NCBI RefSeq assembly: GCF_900091415.1 | Contig: NZ_FMHU01000002.1 | Location: forward strand, 3,472,001-3,536,000 | Source of the DNA: Micromonospora inyonensis | Lineage (GTDB): Bacteria > Actinomycetota > Actinomycetes > Mycobacteriales > Micromonosporaceae | Direction: 5' to 3' | Length of the DNA stretch: 64,000 bases | Shown: one piece after another, positions 54,805 to 63,710 of the stretch | Position numbering within the stretch: the first letter of the stretch is position 1 | Layout of the letters: each line of letters starts with the position of its first letter | Made by a program: the position numbers and the translations under genes | The notes under the pieces: generated by a model | Databases searched by the model: none | Told to the model about the DNA's origin: nothing | Seen by the model: the letters and a program-made list of their open reading frames with translations, nothing else

Positions 54805-55890
54805 TCAGTCCCGCTCCACCGCCCGGAGCAGCGCCGTGTCGAGTTCGGCCCGGATCCGGGCCACCACGTCCTGCGCCGTGCCGCGCCCGGTGAAGCCCGC
54901 CGCGAAACGGTGCCCACCGCCGCCCAGGGCCACCGCGACCCGACTGACGTCCACCGCTCCCTTGCTGCGCAGCGAGACCGCCCAGCCGTCCTCGGCGATC
55001 TGCTTGAGCACCCCGCTGACGTCCGCCTCGGCGGTGCACCGCACCGAGTCGATCAGCGGCTCCAGCACGTACGGCTGCTGGTCGTGCCGGGCCAGGTCGG
55101 CCAGGGTCGCGTAGGTCCAGACGAAGCCGTGGCCACCGGCCGCCGCCGGTTCCAGCCGGGTCCGGTTGAGCACGTCGCCGTGGAGACGGACCGCGCCGAA
55201 CGGCCGGGTGTCGAAGATCCGCCGGGAGATCTCCCCCGGCCGGATGCCGGTGGCGAGCAGCCGGGCCGCCATCCGGTGCACGTCCGGGGTGGTGGCGTCG
55301 AAACGGAACGAACCGGTGTCAGTGGCCAGCGCGACGTACAGGCACTCGGCGATCCCCGCGTCGAGCGGCACGTCGAGGCGGGTCAGCAGCTCCTCGGCGA
55401 CCACCGAGGTCGCCGCGGCCCGCGGGTCGACCAGGTGGATGTCACCGAAGCCGGTGTTCGAGGCGTGGTGGTCGAGGACCACCGCCGGGGCCGCGAGCGC
55501 CAACCGGTCGACCAGGTCACCCAGGCGGGACTCACTCGCCGCGTCGAAGCAGAGGACCAGATCCGGGTCGTGGTACGCCTCGACGGCCGGCACCAGCAGC
55601 TCGAGACCGGGCAGGTCCCGGAAGGGCTCGGGCACCTCCGGCGGACCGGGGAAGGTCGCCTGCACCCGGCGCGACCCGAGGCGGCACAGCCCCAGCCCGA
55701 AACCGAGCATGCTGCCCAGGGCGTCCCCGTCCGGATTGACGTGGCAGATCAGCAGCACCCGGGCGTCGGGGTCGAGCCCCCGCAGGGCGTCGACGGCGGC
55801 GGCCCAGTCGGCGTCGGTCGGGCCGGACCGGATTGACGGGTCCTCTCCGGCGAGCAACCCGCTGGTTGACCCGCCCGGATCGTCCGTCAC
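54805..55890 (-). CDS. nrnA: DHH-family nanoRNase/pAp phosphatase
   Basis: 361 residues. The DHH domain has VLLICHVNPDGDALGSMLGFGL, LVLCFDAASESRLG and VVLDHHASNTGFG (DHH motif). The DHHA1 domain ends with VALGGGGHRFAAGFTG. NrnA-type enzymes degrade 2-5-mer RNAs and hydrolyse 3'-phosphoadenosine 5'-phosphate. The GTG start overlaps the rbfA stop (GTGA). The rbfA-nrnA pairing matches Rv2838c-Rv2837c. Confidence 0.93.
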   Translation of the reverse strand: MTDDPGGSTSGLLAGEDPSIRSGPTDADWAAAVDALRGLDPDARVLLICHVNPDGDALGSMLGFGLGLCRLGSRRVQATFPGPPEVPEPFRDLPGLELLVPAVEAYHDPDLVLCFDAASESRLGDLVDRLALAAPAVVLDHHASNTGFGDIHLVDPRAAATSVVAEELLTRLDVPLDAGIAECLYVALATDTGSFRFDATTPDVHRMAARLLATGIRPGEISRRIFDTRPFGAVRLHGDVLNRTRLEPAAAGGHGFVWTYATLADLARHDQQPYVLEPLIDSVRCTAEADVSGVLKQIAEDGWAVSLRSKGAVDVSRVAVALGGGGHRFAAGFTGRGTAQDVVARIRAELDTALLRAVERD

Positions 55891-56375
55891 CGCCGTTCCT
55901 GGGCGGCCGACGCGACGTCGTCGGACTCGTCGTCGGCCTCGGTGTCGTCGTCCTCGTCCTCGTCGAGCCGGTACGGCTGGGCCTCCCCGGCGTACTCCGC
56001 CCGCGCGGCGATCCGCTGCACCTCGGCGTCGGCGCTGCGGGCCTGGGCGAGCAGATCGTCGATGTGCTTGACGTGGTCCTGGACGTTGTCCAGCACGAAC
56101 GTCAGGGTCGGCGAGTGCCGCAGTCCGAGCGCCTTGCCCACCGTGCTGCGCAACATGCCCTTCGCGCTCTCCAGCGCGGCGGCGGTGCCGGCCTGCTCGG
56201 CGGCGTCACCGAGCACGGTGTAGAAGACCGTGGCGTCCCGCAGGTCGGCGGTGATCCGGGCATCGGTGATGGTGATCATGCCGAGGCGGGGATCCTTGAT
56301 CTGGCTCCGCACCACCGACGCGACCAGCTCACGCACCCGTTCGGCGTGCCGGCGTACCTTGGCCGGATCCGTCAT
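55887..56375 (-). CDS. rbfA: 30S ribosome-binding factor A
   Basis: 162 residues: KVRRHAERVRELVASVVRSQIKDPRLGMITITDARITADLRDATVFYTVLG is the RbfA KH-type core in order, and LRHSPTLTFVLDN the family end. A roughly 45-residue Asp/Glu-rich tail follows. It assists 16S rRNA maturation. ATG 56375 is chosen (MTDPAKVRRH), with GGAGGTGGCGGAG just upstream; a longer frame from 56429 lacks support. Confidence 0.95.
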   Translation of the reverse strand: MTDPAKVRRHAERVRELVASVVRSQIKDPRLGMITITDARITADLRDATVFYTVLGDAAEQAGTAAALESAKGMLRSTVGKALGLRHSPTLTFVLDNVQDHVKHIDDLLAQARSADAEVQRIAARAEYAGEAQPYRLDEDEDDDTEADDESDDVASAAQERR

Positions 56376-56523
56376 CTCCGCCACCTCCACGGCATCGACG
56401 TCCCGGTCGGACCGGGGCGCGGACGCCACCGGTGACCGAACCGGGCCAACAACTCGAACATTACCCGCGCGACCAGTCGGTCACGCCGGAGCACCGGCGG
56501 CCCCGGGCCGCCGGCCTCCACTG

Positions 56524-56817
56524 TCAGTCGTCCACGCCGTGGAGGCGTTGACGCACCGACAGCAGTTCCACCTCCGGGCGGCCCGCCACCAGACGCTCGC
56601 ACGAGTCGAGCACCTCGCGGACGTGTCCCGCCTCCGCGGCCACCACGGCCACGGCAATCTGGGCCCGACCGTGCAGGTCGAGCGCTCCCACCTCGGCAGC
56701 CGACACCTCGAAGCGGCGCAACGCCGCCACGATCGGTCGTACGTATGATCTCTTGGCCTTGAGCGACCGGGAATCACCCGGTAGCAGCAGGTCGAAGACC
56801 GCGGTTCCGGTGAACAT
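56524..56817 (-). CDS. DUF503 family protein (YlxP-like)
   Basis: 97 residues: TAVFDLLLPGDSRSLKAKRSYVRPIVAALRRFEVSAAEVG, AQIAVAVVAAEAGHVREVLDSCERLVAGRPEVELLSV is the DUF503 fold, a small ferredoxin-like domain. The gene habitually lies between infB and rbfA, as here, and has been linked to ribosome assembly in Bacillus (YlxP). ATG 56817 follows the conserved start of the family. Confidence 0.88.
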   Translation of the reverse strand: MFTGTAVFDLLLPGDSRSLKAKRSYVRPIVAALRRFEVSAAEVGALDLHGRAQIAVAVVAAEAGHVREVLDSCERLVAGRPEVELLSVRQRLHGVDD

Positions 56818-56850
56818 CGCCTCGGACGATACCCGCCCACCGCCCCCCAT

Positions 56851-56891
56851 GATCAAGGGGTTTACGCCCGTCCGGCGTAAACCCCTTGATC
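56851..56891 (-). terminator. 18-bp hairpin terminator of infB
   Basis: GATCAAGGGGTTTACGCC (56851-56868) pairs perfectly with 56874-56891 around CGTCC, 15 nt past the infB stop and 34 nt before the DUF503 start. It separates the rimP-nusA-ylxR-infB unit from DUF503-rbfA-nrnA. Confidence 0.75.
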
Positions 56892-56905
56892 GGGTGTCCC
56901 GAGCG

Positions 56906-59900
56906 TCAGCTACGGGCCTTCTCGCGCATCTCGAAGGTCTCGATGACGTCGCCGACCTGGACGTTGTTGTAACCGCCCAGGGTCAGACCACACTCGAAGC
57001 CCTCGCGCACCTCGGTCGCGTCGTCCTTGAACCGCTTGAGCGAGCTGATCGTGAGGTTGTCCGCCACGACCGCCCCGTCGCGCAGCAGCCGCGCCTTGGC
57101 GTTCCGCCGGATGATCCCGGACCGGACGATGCAACCGGAGATGTTGCCGACCTTGGACGAGCGGAAGACGTCGCGGATCTCCGCGGTGCCCAGCTCGACC
57201 TCCTCGTACTCCGGCTTGAGCAGGCCCTTGAGCGCCGCCTCGATCTCCTCGATGGCCTGGTAGATGACGGTGTAGTACCGGATCTCCACGCCCTCGCGGT
57301 CGGCGATCTCACGGACCTTGTTGGCGGCCCGCACGTTGAAGCCGATGATCGTGACCGCCTCGGACGAGGCACTCGCGAGCATGACGTCGCTCTCGGTGAT
57401 CGCGCCGACACCCCGGTGGATGATCCTGAGCTGGACCTCCTCGGGGATGTCGAGGTTGAACAGCGCGTCCTCGAGGGCCTCCACGGAACCGGAGACGTCG
57501 CCCTTGAGCACCAGGTTGAGCGAGGTCTTCTCGCCCTCCTTGAGCTGCTCCATGAGCGTCTCGAGGGTGGCCCGGCCACGGGAGTTGGCGAAGCTCGCCG
57601 CCCGCCGCCGCGCCTGCCGCTGCTCGGCGATCTGGCGCACCGTACGGTCGTCCTCGGCCGCCAGGAAGGTGTCACCCGCACCCGGCACCGCGGTCAGACC
57701 GAGCACCAGGACCGGACGGGCCGGACCGGCCTCGGCGACCTGGTTGCCGTTCTCGTCGAGCATCGCCCGGACCCGGCCGTGCGCCCCACCGGCGACGATC
57801 GAGTCGCCCGCCCGCAGGGTGCCCTTCTGCACCAGCACGGTCGCGACCGCACCACGGCCCTTGTCCAGGTGCGCCTCGATGGCCACACCCTGCGCCGGCC
57901 CGTCGATCGGAGCGGTCAGCTCCAGCGACGCGTCCGCGGTGAGCAGGACGGCCTCGAGCAGCTCGTCGATGCCGATGCCCGGCTTGGCCGCCACGTTGAC
58001 GAACATGGTGTCGCCGCCGTACTCCTCGGCGACCAGGCCGTACTCGGTCAGCTGCTGGCGGACCTTGTCCGGATTGGCCTCCGGCTTGTCGACCTTGTTG
58101 ACCGCGACCACGATCGGCACGTCCGCCGCCTTGGCGTGGTTGAGCGCCTCGATCGTCTGCGGCATCACGCCGTCGTCGGCCGCGACCACCAGCACCACGA
58201 TGTCGGTGACCTGGGCACCACGGGCACGCATGGCGGTGAACGCCTCGTGACCCGGGGTGTCGATGAAGGTCACTGCCCGGTCCTCGCCGTCGTGCGGGAC
58301 GTGGACCTGGTACGCACCGATGTGCTGGGTGATGCCACCCGCCTCGCCGGCCACGACGTTCGCCTTGCGGATCGCGTCGAGCAGCTTGGTCTTACCGTGG
58401 TCGACGTGACCCATGACGGTCACCACCGGCGCACGGCTGACCAGGCGGTCCTCCGCGACCTCGGCGTCGAGGTCGATGTTGAACTGCGCGAGCAGCTCGC
58501 GGTCCTCGTCCTCCGGGCTGACGATCTGCACGTTGAAGCCGAGGTGCTCACCCAGCAGCAGCAGGGTGTCGTCAGAGCAGGACTGGGTCGCGGTGACCAT
58601 CTCGCCCAGGTTGAACATCTCCTGGACCAGCGAACCCGGGTTGGCGTTGATCTTGTCGGCGAAGTCCGACAGCGAGGCGCCACGGGAGAGCCGGACGACC
58701 TGACCCTGACCCCGGGGCGCACCCGAGCTCATGGTCGGAGCCGACAGGTTGTCGAACTCCTGTCTGCGCTGCTTCTTGGACTTGCGACCACGCGTCGGCC
58801 GGCCACCCGGACGCCCGAAGGCACCCGCGGCACCGCCGCCACGGCCACGGCCGCCGCCACCGGGACGACCGCCGCCACCGGCGGGCGCACCGGGACGGAA
58901 CCCGCCACCGGCACCGGCGCCACCGCCGCCGCCACCACCGGGACCGCCACGGAAGCCACCGCCACCGCCGCCACCACCGGGGCCACCGCGGAAGCCACCG
59001 CCGCCGCCACCGCCACCGGGGCCACCGCGGAAGCCACCGCCGCCGCCACCGCCACCGGGACGGCCCGCGCCGCCGCCGGGACGACCCGCGCCGGGCCCGC
59101 CCGGACGACCGGGACGCTGGCTCGGCATCGAAGCCGGACTCGGCCGGGGCGGCATCGAGGCCGGACTCGGCCGGGGCGGCATCGAGGCCGGGCTCGGCCG
59201 TGGTCCGCCGGCGCTGCTCGCCGGCGGCCGGGCCTGGCCGCCACCCTGGATACCGAACGGGTTGTTGCCCGCGCCACGGGCCGGCGGGCGTCCGCCGGGA
59301 CCGGGACGACCCGGGGCCGGCGTGCCGGTACGACCGGCGGCCAGCGAACCCGGGCGGGGCGGCATCGCGCCCGGACCCGGACCCGGACCCGGCCGGGGGC
59401 CGGGGCGGTTGGTGCCGTCCGTCGGGGGCTCCCGGCGGACGTTCTCACGCTGCTGCTGCCGGGCGGCCTGGGCGGCCTTGACCGCGGCCTCCTGGTCGGC
59501 CTTCAGCTGGGCGGCGCGCGCCTCGGCGGCGGCCACCTCGATGTCGTGGGCACTCGCCGGCTTGGCGACCGGGGTCGCCGCGGCCGGCGGGCCGGGGACC
59601 GGCCCCTTCGGCTTCGGACCGGGCACCGGCCGCCGGGGCGGCATCGGCTTGGCCGAGATCCGGGGTTCGCCGGGGGTCGGCGGTGGGGTCGGGGTCGGTC
59701 GCGGGGCCGGGCTCGGGGTGGCCGCCGCCGGAGCGGACGGTGCCGAACCATCGGCGGACGCGACGAATGCGCCCCGCAGCCGTCGGGCGACGGGCGCCTC
59801 GACGGTGCTGGACGCGGACTTCACGAACTCGCCCATTTCCTTCAGCTTGGCGAGAACGGTCTTACTCTCGACCCCGAGCTCCTTTGCCAGCTCGTGTACG

Positions 59901-59917
59901 CGGGCCTTACCTGCCAC
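56906..59917 (-). CDS. infB: translation initiation factor IF-2
   Basis: 1003 residues. The N-terminal IF2N motif is [28 protein letters not shown] very long Pro/Gly/Ala-rich linker (about 55-370) includes three tandem [13 protein letters not shown] repeats (about 239-268) and several [12 protein letters not shown] units (about 280-355). A second N domain follows, then the GTPase domain ([20 protein letters not shown], about 490-510; [14 protein letters not shown]) and domains II-IV. GTG 59917 has GAGGAG 5 nt upstream. Length is typical of actinomycete IF-2. The Gly repeats make this a slippage-prone stretch of DNA. Confidence 0.97.
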   Translation of the reverse strand: MAGKARVHELAKELGVESKTVLAKLKEMGEFVKSASSTVEAPVARRLRGAFVASADGSAPSAPAAATPSPAPRPTPTPPPTPGEPRISAKPMPPRRPVPGPKPKGPVPGPPAAATPVAKPASAHDIEVAAAEARAAQLKADQEAAVKAAQAARQQQRENVRREPPTDGTNRPGPRPGPGPGPGAMPPRPGSLAAGRTGTPAPGRPGPGGRPPARGAGNNPFGIQGGGQARPPASSAGGPRPSPASMPPRPSPASMPPRPSPASMPSQRPGRPGGPGAGRPGGGAGRPGGGGGGGGFRGGPGGGGGGGGFRGGPGGGGGGGGFRGGPGGGGGGGAGAGGGFRPGAPAGGGGRPGGGGRGRGGGAAGAFGRPGGRPTRGRKSKKQRRQEFDNLSAPTMSSGAPRGQGQVVRLSRGASLSDFADKINANPGSLVQEMFNLGEMVTATQSCSDDTLLLLGEHLGFNVQIVSPEDEDRELLAQFNIDLDAEVAEDRLVSRAPVVTVMGHVDHGKTKLLDAIRKANVVAGEAGGITQHIGAYQVHVPHDGEDRAVTFIDTPGHEAFTAMRARGAQVTDIVVLVVAADDGVMPQTIEALNHAKAADVPIVVAVNKVDKPEANPDKVRQQLTEYGLVAEEYGGDTMFVNVAAKPGIGIDELLEAVLLTADASLELTAPIDGPAQGVAIEAHLDKGRGAVATVLVQKGTLRAGDSIVAGGAHGRVRAMLDENGNQVAEAGPARPVLVLGLTAVPGAGDTFLAAEDDRTVRQIAEQRQARRRAASFANSRGRATLETLMEQLKEGEKTSLNLVLKGDVSGSVEALEDALFNLDIPEEVQLRIIHRGVGAITESDVMLASASSEAVTIIGFNVRAANKVREIADREGVEIRYYTVIYQAIEEIEAALKGLLKPEYEEVELGTAEIRDVFRSSKVGNISGCIVRSGIIRRNAKARLLRDGAVVADNLTISSLKRFKDDATEVREGFECGLTLGGYNNVQVGDVIETFEMREKARS
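58850..59200 (-). repeat. in-frame tandem repeats within infB linker
   Basis: Two repeat classes inside the coding sequence: three copies of a 27-bp unit encoding PSPASMPPR (about 59113-59200) and three to four copies of a roughly 39-bp unit encoding Gly-rich FRGGPGG blocks (about 58925-59070). Copies are near-identical in DNA, implying recent duplication or slippage. Confidence 0.8.
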
Positions 59918-60010
59918 TGCACTCCTCACTCCGAGGTCGTGCGGGCAGCACCCGCAGCGACCTCACTCCTGCACTTGAAGCCTGGTCATTTCAGGGACTT
60001 CATCGTGTGC

Positions 60011-60343
60011 TCATGTCGGTCGTCCTACCTTGCTAGCGACTCCCGTCCGGTCGGGCTGACCGGACGTGAAGCTTGGCGCGTCGACGTGCTTCGCCAGCTC
60101 ACCATGATCGGGAACCCCGGCGATCCGTAACGCACGCCCGAAGGCGCGGCGTCGCACCGCCAGCGCGAAGCAGGCCGGATCCGGGTGCAGGTTCGCTCCC
60201 CGACCCGGCAGCCTACGGGCCGGATCGGGTCGGAGGCTGTGACCAGCCTCGTCGCCAACCGCGACGATCCGCAGGAGTTCACTGGCCGGCGCCCGTTTCC
60301 GGCAGCCCACACAGGTGCGCTCCGGCTGCGCGCGTCGTACCAC
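60011..60343 (-). CDS. ylxR: YlxR/DUF448 RNA-binding protein
   Basis: 110 residues with PERTCVGCRKRAPASELLRIV, then GRGANLHPDPACFALAVRRRAFGRALR: the YlxR GRGA(Y/N)xC-type motif and CVGCR signature. YlxR lies between nusA and infB in most bacteria and acts as a nucleoid/RNA-associated regulator. The tail is longer than usual. GTG 60343 is chosen because TAGACT lies 7 nt upstream; the frame stays open 21 codons further up, into nusA. Confidence 0.88.
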   Translation of the reverse strand: MVRRAQPERTCVGCRKRAPASELLRIVAVGDEAGHSLRPDPARRLPGRGANLHPDPACFALAVRRRAFGRALRIAGVPDHGELAKHVDAPSFTSGQPDRTGVASKVGRPT

Positions 60344-60356
60344 TTGAGAAAGTCTA
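60344..60356 (-). promoter_or_regulatory. internal leaderless-type promoter of ylxR
   Basis: Minus-strand TAGACT (60351-60356), 7 nt, then GTG 60343, just after the nusA stop. It would let ylxR-infB be transcribed apart from rimP-nusA. Confidence 0.5.
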
Positions 60357-60359
60357 CCC

Positions 60360-61403
60360 CTAGCTGCTCGAGATCGCGCCGCCCGGCTCCGGGACGTGAT
60401 CAGCACCGCGCCGTCCCGCCGGGGCCGACTGCTCGGCGTCGGACCGGATGTCGATCCGCCATCCGGTCAGTCGGGCAGCAAGCCGGGCGTTCTGCCCTTC
60501 CCGCCCGATAGCCAACGAAAGTTGGAAATCGGGCACGGTGACCCGTGCCGTCCGGGTGGCCAGGTCGACCACCTCGACCCGGAGTGCCTTGGCCGGCGAC
60601 AACGCGTTGCCGACGAAGGTCGCCGGGTCGTCCGACCAGTCGATGATATCGATCTTCTCGCCGTGCAGTTCACTCATCACGGCGCGGACCCGCTGCCCCA
60701 TCGGGCCGATGCAGGCGCCCTTGGCGTTCACCCCGGGCGTGGTGGAGCGGACCGCGATCTTCGTACGGTGACCTGCCTCACGCGCGATGGCGCTGATCTC
60801 CACGGTGCCGTCCGCGATCTCCGGCACCTCCAGGGCGAAGAGCTTCTTCACCAGCGCCGGGTGGGACCGGGAGAGGGTGATCTGCGGACCGCGCATGCCC
60901 TTGGCGACATGCACGACCACGCAGCGGATGCGCTCTCCGTGCGTGTACCGCTCGCCGGGCACCTGCTCCGACTGCGGCAGCACACCCTCCAGCTTGCCGA
61001 GGTCGACGCTGACGATGCCCTTCTCGGCGCGGGCCTCGTGTGCCTGGACCACGCCGGTGACCAGGTCCCCGTCGCGTCCGACGTACTCGCCGAAGTGCAC
61101 CTCGTCGGTGGCCTCCCGCAGGCGCTGGAGGATCACCTGCTTGGCGGTCATCGCGGCGATCCGGCCGAAGTCGTGCGGGGTGTCGTCGACCTCCCGGACG
61201 ACGGTGCCGTCGGGGTCCAGCTCCTGGGCGTAGACCAGGGCCTGACCGGTCTTGCGGTCGATCTCCACCCGGGCGTGCGACTGCGCACCCTCGGTGTGCC
61301 GGTAGGCGGTCAGCAGCGCGGTCTCGATCGCCGCGAGGATCGTGTCGAACGGGATCTCCCGCTCGCGCTCCAGTGCGCGCAGCGCCGCGAGGTCGATGTT
61401 CAC
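60360..61403 (-). CDS. nusA: transcription termination/antitermination factor NusA
   Basis: 347 residues: N-terminal RNA polymerase-binding domain ([37 protein letters not shown]), S1 domain ([30 protein letters not shown]), and two KH domains ([48 protein letters not shown] and [27 protein letters not shown]). No acidic repeats, as normal outside proteobacteria. GTG overlaps the rimP stop (GTGA). Confidence 0.96.
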   Translation of the reverse strand: MNIDLAALRALEREREIPFDTILAAIETALLTAYRHTEGAQSHARVEIDRKTGQALVYAQELDPDGTVVREVDDTPHDFGRIAAMTAKQVILQRLREATDEVHFGEYVGRDGDLVTGVVQAHEARAEKGIVSVDLGKLEGVLPQSEQVPGERYTHGERIRCVVVHVAKGMRGPQITLSRSHPALVKKLFALEVPEIADGTVEISAIAREAGHRTKIAVRSTTPGVNAKGACIGPMGQRVRAVMSELHGEKIDIIDWSDDPATFVGNALSPAKALRVEVVDLATRTARVTVPDFQLSLAIGREGQNARLAARLTGWRIDIRSDAEQSAPAGRRGADHVPEPGGAISSS

Positions 61404-62041
61404 CTCTCCTCGTCCTCCACTTCATCTTCGTCGTCGTCGATGTCGTCGCCGAACTCGTCGTCCGCCACCTCGTCGAGGCGGCTGAATTCGACCTGTACGC
61501 GGCCGGGGCCGAGTTCGGCGTAGGCCCTTTCCCACCGCTCGCCGTCCACGTCGAGCACCACCCGCTCGTCACCGGCGTCCAGCACCCGGCCGGTGACCTG
61601 ACGGTCCCCCGGCTCCCCGGCACGCTGGTCCGGCACGGCCACCCGGGCCGTCACCCGTACCAGCCGGCCGACGTTGCGGCGCCAGTGCCGGGGCAGGGTC
61701 AGCGGGCGGTCCACGCCCGGCGAACTCACCTCGAGCTGGTACTCCCCCGCGACGATGTCGCCGCTCGCCTCCTCCGCCGCATCCAGCGCCGAGGAGACCG
61801 CCCGGGAGACGTCGGCCACCGCGTCGAGGCTGACGCCCCGGTCACCGTCGACGATCACCCGGACCACGTGCCGGCGTCCGGCCCGCGAGACGGAGAGATC
61901 CTCCAGGTCGTACCCGGCGGCGACCACCACCGGCTCGATCACGGACCGCAGCCGGGACCGACGGGCGGCGAGATCCCCGCGCGGCGCACCGGCGGGACGG
62001 GGTCTCCCCGTCGACCTGGTGGCACGGCCACGCTGCGTCAT
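61400..62041 (-). CDS. rimP: ribosome maturation factor RimP
   Basis: 213 residues: [56 protein letters not shown], then [30 protein letters not shown] are the RimP core. A basic N-terminus of about 30 residues and an Asp/Glu-rich tail ([17 protein letters not shown]) are lineage features. ATG 62041 follows GAGAGGGG. First gene of rimP-nusA-ylxR-infB; a TACGCT hexamer at 62131-62136 (minus) is a plausible operon promoter giving a leader of about 85 nt. Confidence 0.94.
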   Translation of the reverse strand: MTQRGRATRSTGRPRPAGAPRGDLAARRSRLRSVIEPVVVAAGYDLEDLSVSRAGRRHVVRVIVDGDRGVSLDAVADVSRAVSSALDAAEEASGDIVAGEYQLEVSSPGVDRPLTLPRHWRRNVGRLVRVTARVAVPDQRAGEPGDRQVTGRVLDAGDERVVLDVDGERWERAYAELGPGRVQVEFSRLDEVADDEFGDDIDDDEDEVEDEER

Positions 62042-62198
62042 CTGGCGCACCCCTCTCGACATCGACGGCACCCGGGCGGGCAGCCACGGCGGCACGCCAC
62101 CGGGGCGGTTCGCCGCCGGTGGCTGCGCAGAGCGTAACGCGCCGTCGGCCGGACCGGCCGGGCGGCGCACCGACGCCCTTGCCCGCGAACGGTAGCGG

Positions 62199-62723
62199 AT
62201 GGTGTTGACTTGTCCGGTGGCGATCGGCAGAGCAACACAGCGCGACGGAGCGGCCGGACATTCCCGGCGGAGGGTGCTGCGTACCGGAGTGGCCCTGGTC
62301 CTCGGCGGAGCCACCGCGTCGGTGGCCGGCTGCGGACTCCTCGACCGGGACGACCCGCCGCCCCCGCCCGACCCGCTGACCCCCCTGGTCGACGGCGCGC
62401 TCGCCCTGGCGGACCGGTACCGGGCCGCGATGGACGCCGACCCGGCGCTCGCCGCCCGGCTCACCCCGATCGCCGAGGCGCACCGGGCACACGCCACCGA
62501 GTTGGCCGCCGCGATCGGGCTGGCACTCCCCTCGCCCAGCCCGTCCGCGCCGGCCGGCGGTCCCACCGGGGACGCCGGCACCGTCCTCGCCGGGCTGCGC
62601 GCGGAGGAGGAGCGCGGACGCGCCGAGGCGGCGACCTTCTGCGCGCAGGCCCCGGCCGACCGGGCCGCCCTGGTCGGTTCGATCGCGGCGGCCCGCGCCA
62701 CGCACGTGGAGGTGCTCCGGTGA
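62199..62723 (+). CDS. Tat-type lipoprotein, ferritin-like operon partner
   Basis: 174 residues. The N-terminus has a twin-arginine signal ([24 protein letters not shown]) ending in a lipobox VAGC, then [11 protein letters not shown] and a helical domain ([45 protein letters not shown]) with His/Glu spacing reminiscent of ferritin-like bundles. Exported folded and anchored outside. ATG 62199 is one choice; GTG 62217 is possible. The TGA overlaps the next GTG (GTGA). Confidence 0.75.
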   Translation: MVLTCPVAIGRATQRDGAAGHSRRRVLRTGVALVLGGATASVAGCGLLDRDDPPPPPDPLTPLVDGALALADRYRAAMDADPALAARLTPIAEAHRAHATELAAAIGLALPSPSPSAPAGGPTGDAGTVLAGLRAEEERGRAEAATFCAQAPADRAALVGSIAAARATHVEVLR

Positions 62724-63148
62724 CCGCCGAGGAGGCGCTCGGCGCCGCGCTGACCGCCGAGTACGCGGCGATCTTCGCGTACGGGCCGATCGGGGTGCGA
62801 CTCACCGGCACCGCCCAGCGGGCCGCCCGGGAGGCGGAGTCCGCGCACCGGCGCCGCCGCGACGACCTGGTGCTGCGGTTGAGCACCGGCGGCGGCACCG
62901 TCCCGGCCGACCGGGCCGGCTACGCGCTGCCCTACCCGGTCACCGACGCCACGAGTGCGCTGCGGCTGGCGGTCGAGGTGGAGGAACGCACCGCCGGGTA
63001 CTGGCGGGCGGCGCTGGCCGCCACCACCGGGGCGGAACGCACCCGGGCCCTGGCGGCGCTGACCGACTGCGCGCTGCGGGCGACCCGCTGGCGGCGCACC
63101 GCCGGCATCACGCCGTCGACCGTCCCGTTCCCCGGTCGCCCCTCCTGA
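62720..63148 (+). CDS. DUF4439 ferritin-like protein
   Basis: 142 residues: [22 protein letters not shown] at the start, [48 protein letters not shown]. Glu-Tyr-Ala and Glu-x-x-His pairs on antiparallel helices match DUF4439, a ferritin-like four-helix domain. No signal peptide of its own. Coupled by GTGA to the Tat lipoprotein, so the two may form one complex, although this one is predicted to stay in the cytosol unless it piggybacks on the Tat partner. Confidence 0.8.
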   Translation: MTAEEALGAALTAEYAAIFAYGPIGVRLTGTAQRAAREAESAHRRRRDDLVLRLSTGGGTVPADRAGYALPYPVTDATSALRLAVEVEERTAGYWRAALAATTGAERTRALAALTDCALRATRWRRTAGITPSTVPFPGRPS

Positions 63149-63194
63149 CCCGACCGCCCCGACCGCCCCGACTAGACCCAACGCCGTTTCAGTT

Positions 63195-63420
63195 AGGGCT
63201 CGCAGAAGAATAACGCGCAGATTTCCGCCCGCGCGGATTTCCATCTGCTAGATGCCAATGGCCTGCAGCGATGCCGGGGTTCCTGTCAGCCTGGCACCCG
63301 AGCCTGTGCGCGGATCTCAGCAGGTGGCGGGATCCACACATCACATTCGTGGCCGCCAGATTCGGAACCGACGTGTTATTTTTCTGCGAGCCCTTAGCTG
63401 AGGGCTCGCAGAAAAATAAC
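63195..63420. mobile_element. MITE-like element with three related 20-bp inverted/direct repeats
   Basis: Three copies of AGGGCTCGCAGAAAAATAAC or a one-base variant: 63195-63214 (direct, G for A at one position), 63375-63394 (inverted) and 63401-63420 (direct). The first two form terminal inverted repeats of a 200-bp unit with no credible gene inside. The last two form a perfect 20-bp hairpin around TAGCTG. The right copy begins exactly where the decarboxylase remnant breaks. No transposase was found, so a non-autonomous insertion or the stump of a larger element. Confidence 0.68.
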
Positions 63421-63676
63421 CCGGGGATGAGCATGCCGGCTCGCACGCCGCTGGTCAGGTAGTCGAGGGCGGCCTGGCTGATCCGTTCACCCGGCACGAG
63501 CACCGGAACGCCCGGCGGGTACGGGCTGACCATTTCGCGGCGCTCCGGCCGTCCTCGATGGGAACCTGCTCGGCGCGGCCGACGAACGCGTCGCGCGGCG
63601 ACATGACGCTCTCGAGTTCCAGGGTCCGCGGTTCGGGCAGGTCCGCCTGCGATCGTGTCTCGATCCGGCCAGGCAT
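63421..63676 (-). pseudogene. Orn/Lys/Arg decarboxylase, C-terminal remnant
   Basis: One frame gives LPEPRTLELESVMSPRDAFVGRAEQVPIEDGRSA, the C-terminal-domain start of PLP-dependent Orn/Lys/Arg decarboxylases. A frameshift near 63535 moves to the next frame, EMVSPYPPGVPVLVPGERISQAALDYLTSGVRAGMLIPG, the family's pre-terminal motif. The protein is then cut by the inverted-repeat element about 20 residues before the usual end. The whole PLP-binding N-terminal portion is absent. Thus three lesions: 5' loss, frameshift, 3' insertion. Confidence 0.8.
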
Positions 63677-63710
63677 GATCCGCCGTCCCCAAGGACCGTC
63701 GTCAGAACGT

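Noticed and set aside
58925..59070. CRISPR-like regular repeats
   Set aside because: Units are contiguous, in frame, Gly-coding and without unique spacers.
58731..59978. Plus-strand 415-codon Pro-rich frame opposite infB
   Set aside because: Complement of the IF-2 Gly repeats; poly-Pro arises from GGN codons and there is no ribosome-binding site.
56753..60130. 1125-codon plus-strand frame
   Set aside because: Antisense shadow of infB, a consequence of third-position GC bias.
62199..62230. TTGACT at 62204 as a -35 element
   Set aside because: The matching -10 position would fall inside the coding region of the Tat lipoprotein; probably chance.
63271..63462. 63-codon plus-strand frame within the inverted-repeat unit
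   Set aside because: It runs through two of the terminal repeats (giving LFFCEP and SQKNN) and has no recognisable domain or ribosome-binding site.
63189..63692. 167-codon minus-strand frame across the repeat cluster
   Set aside because: A chimera of decarboxylase remnant in one frame and repeat-element sequence; it is not a gene.
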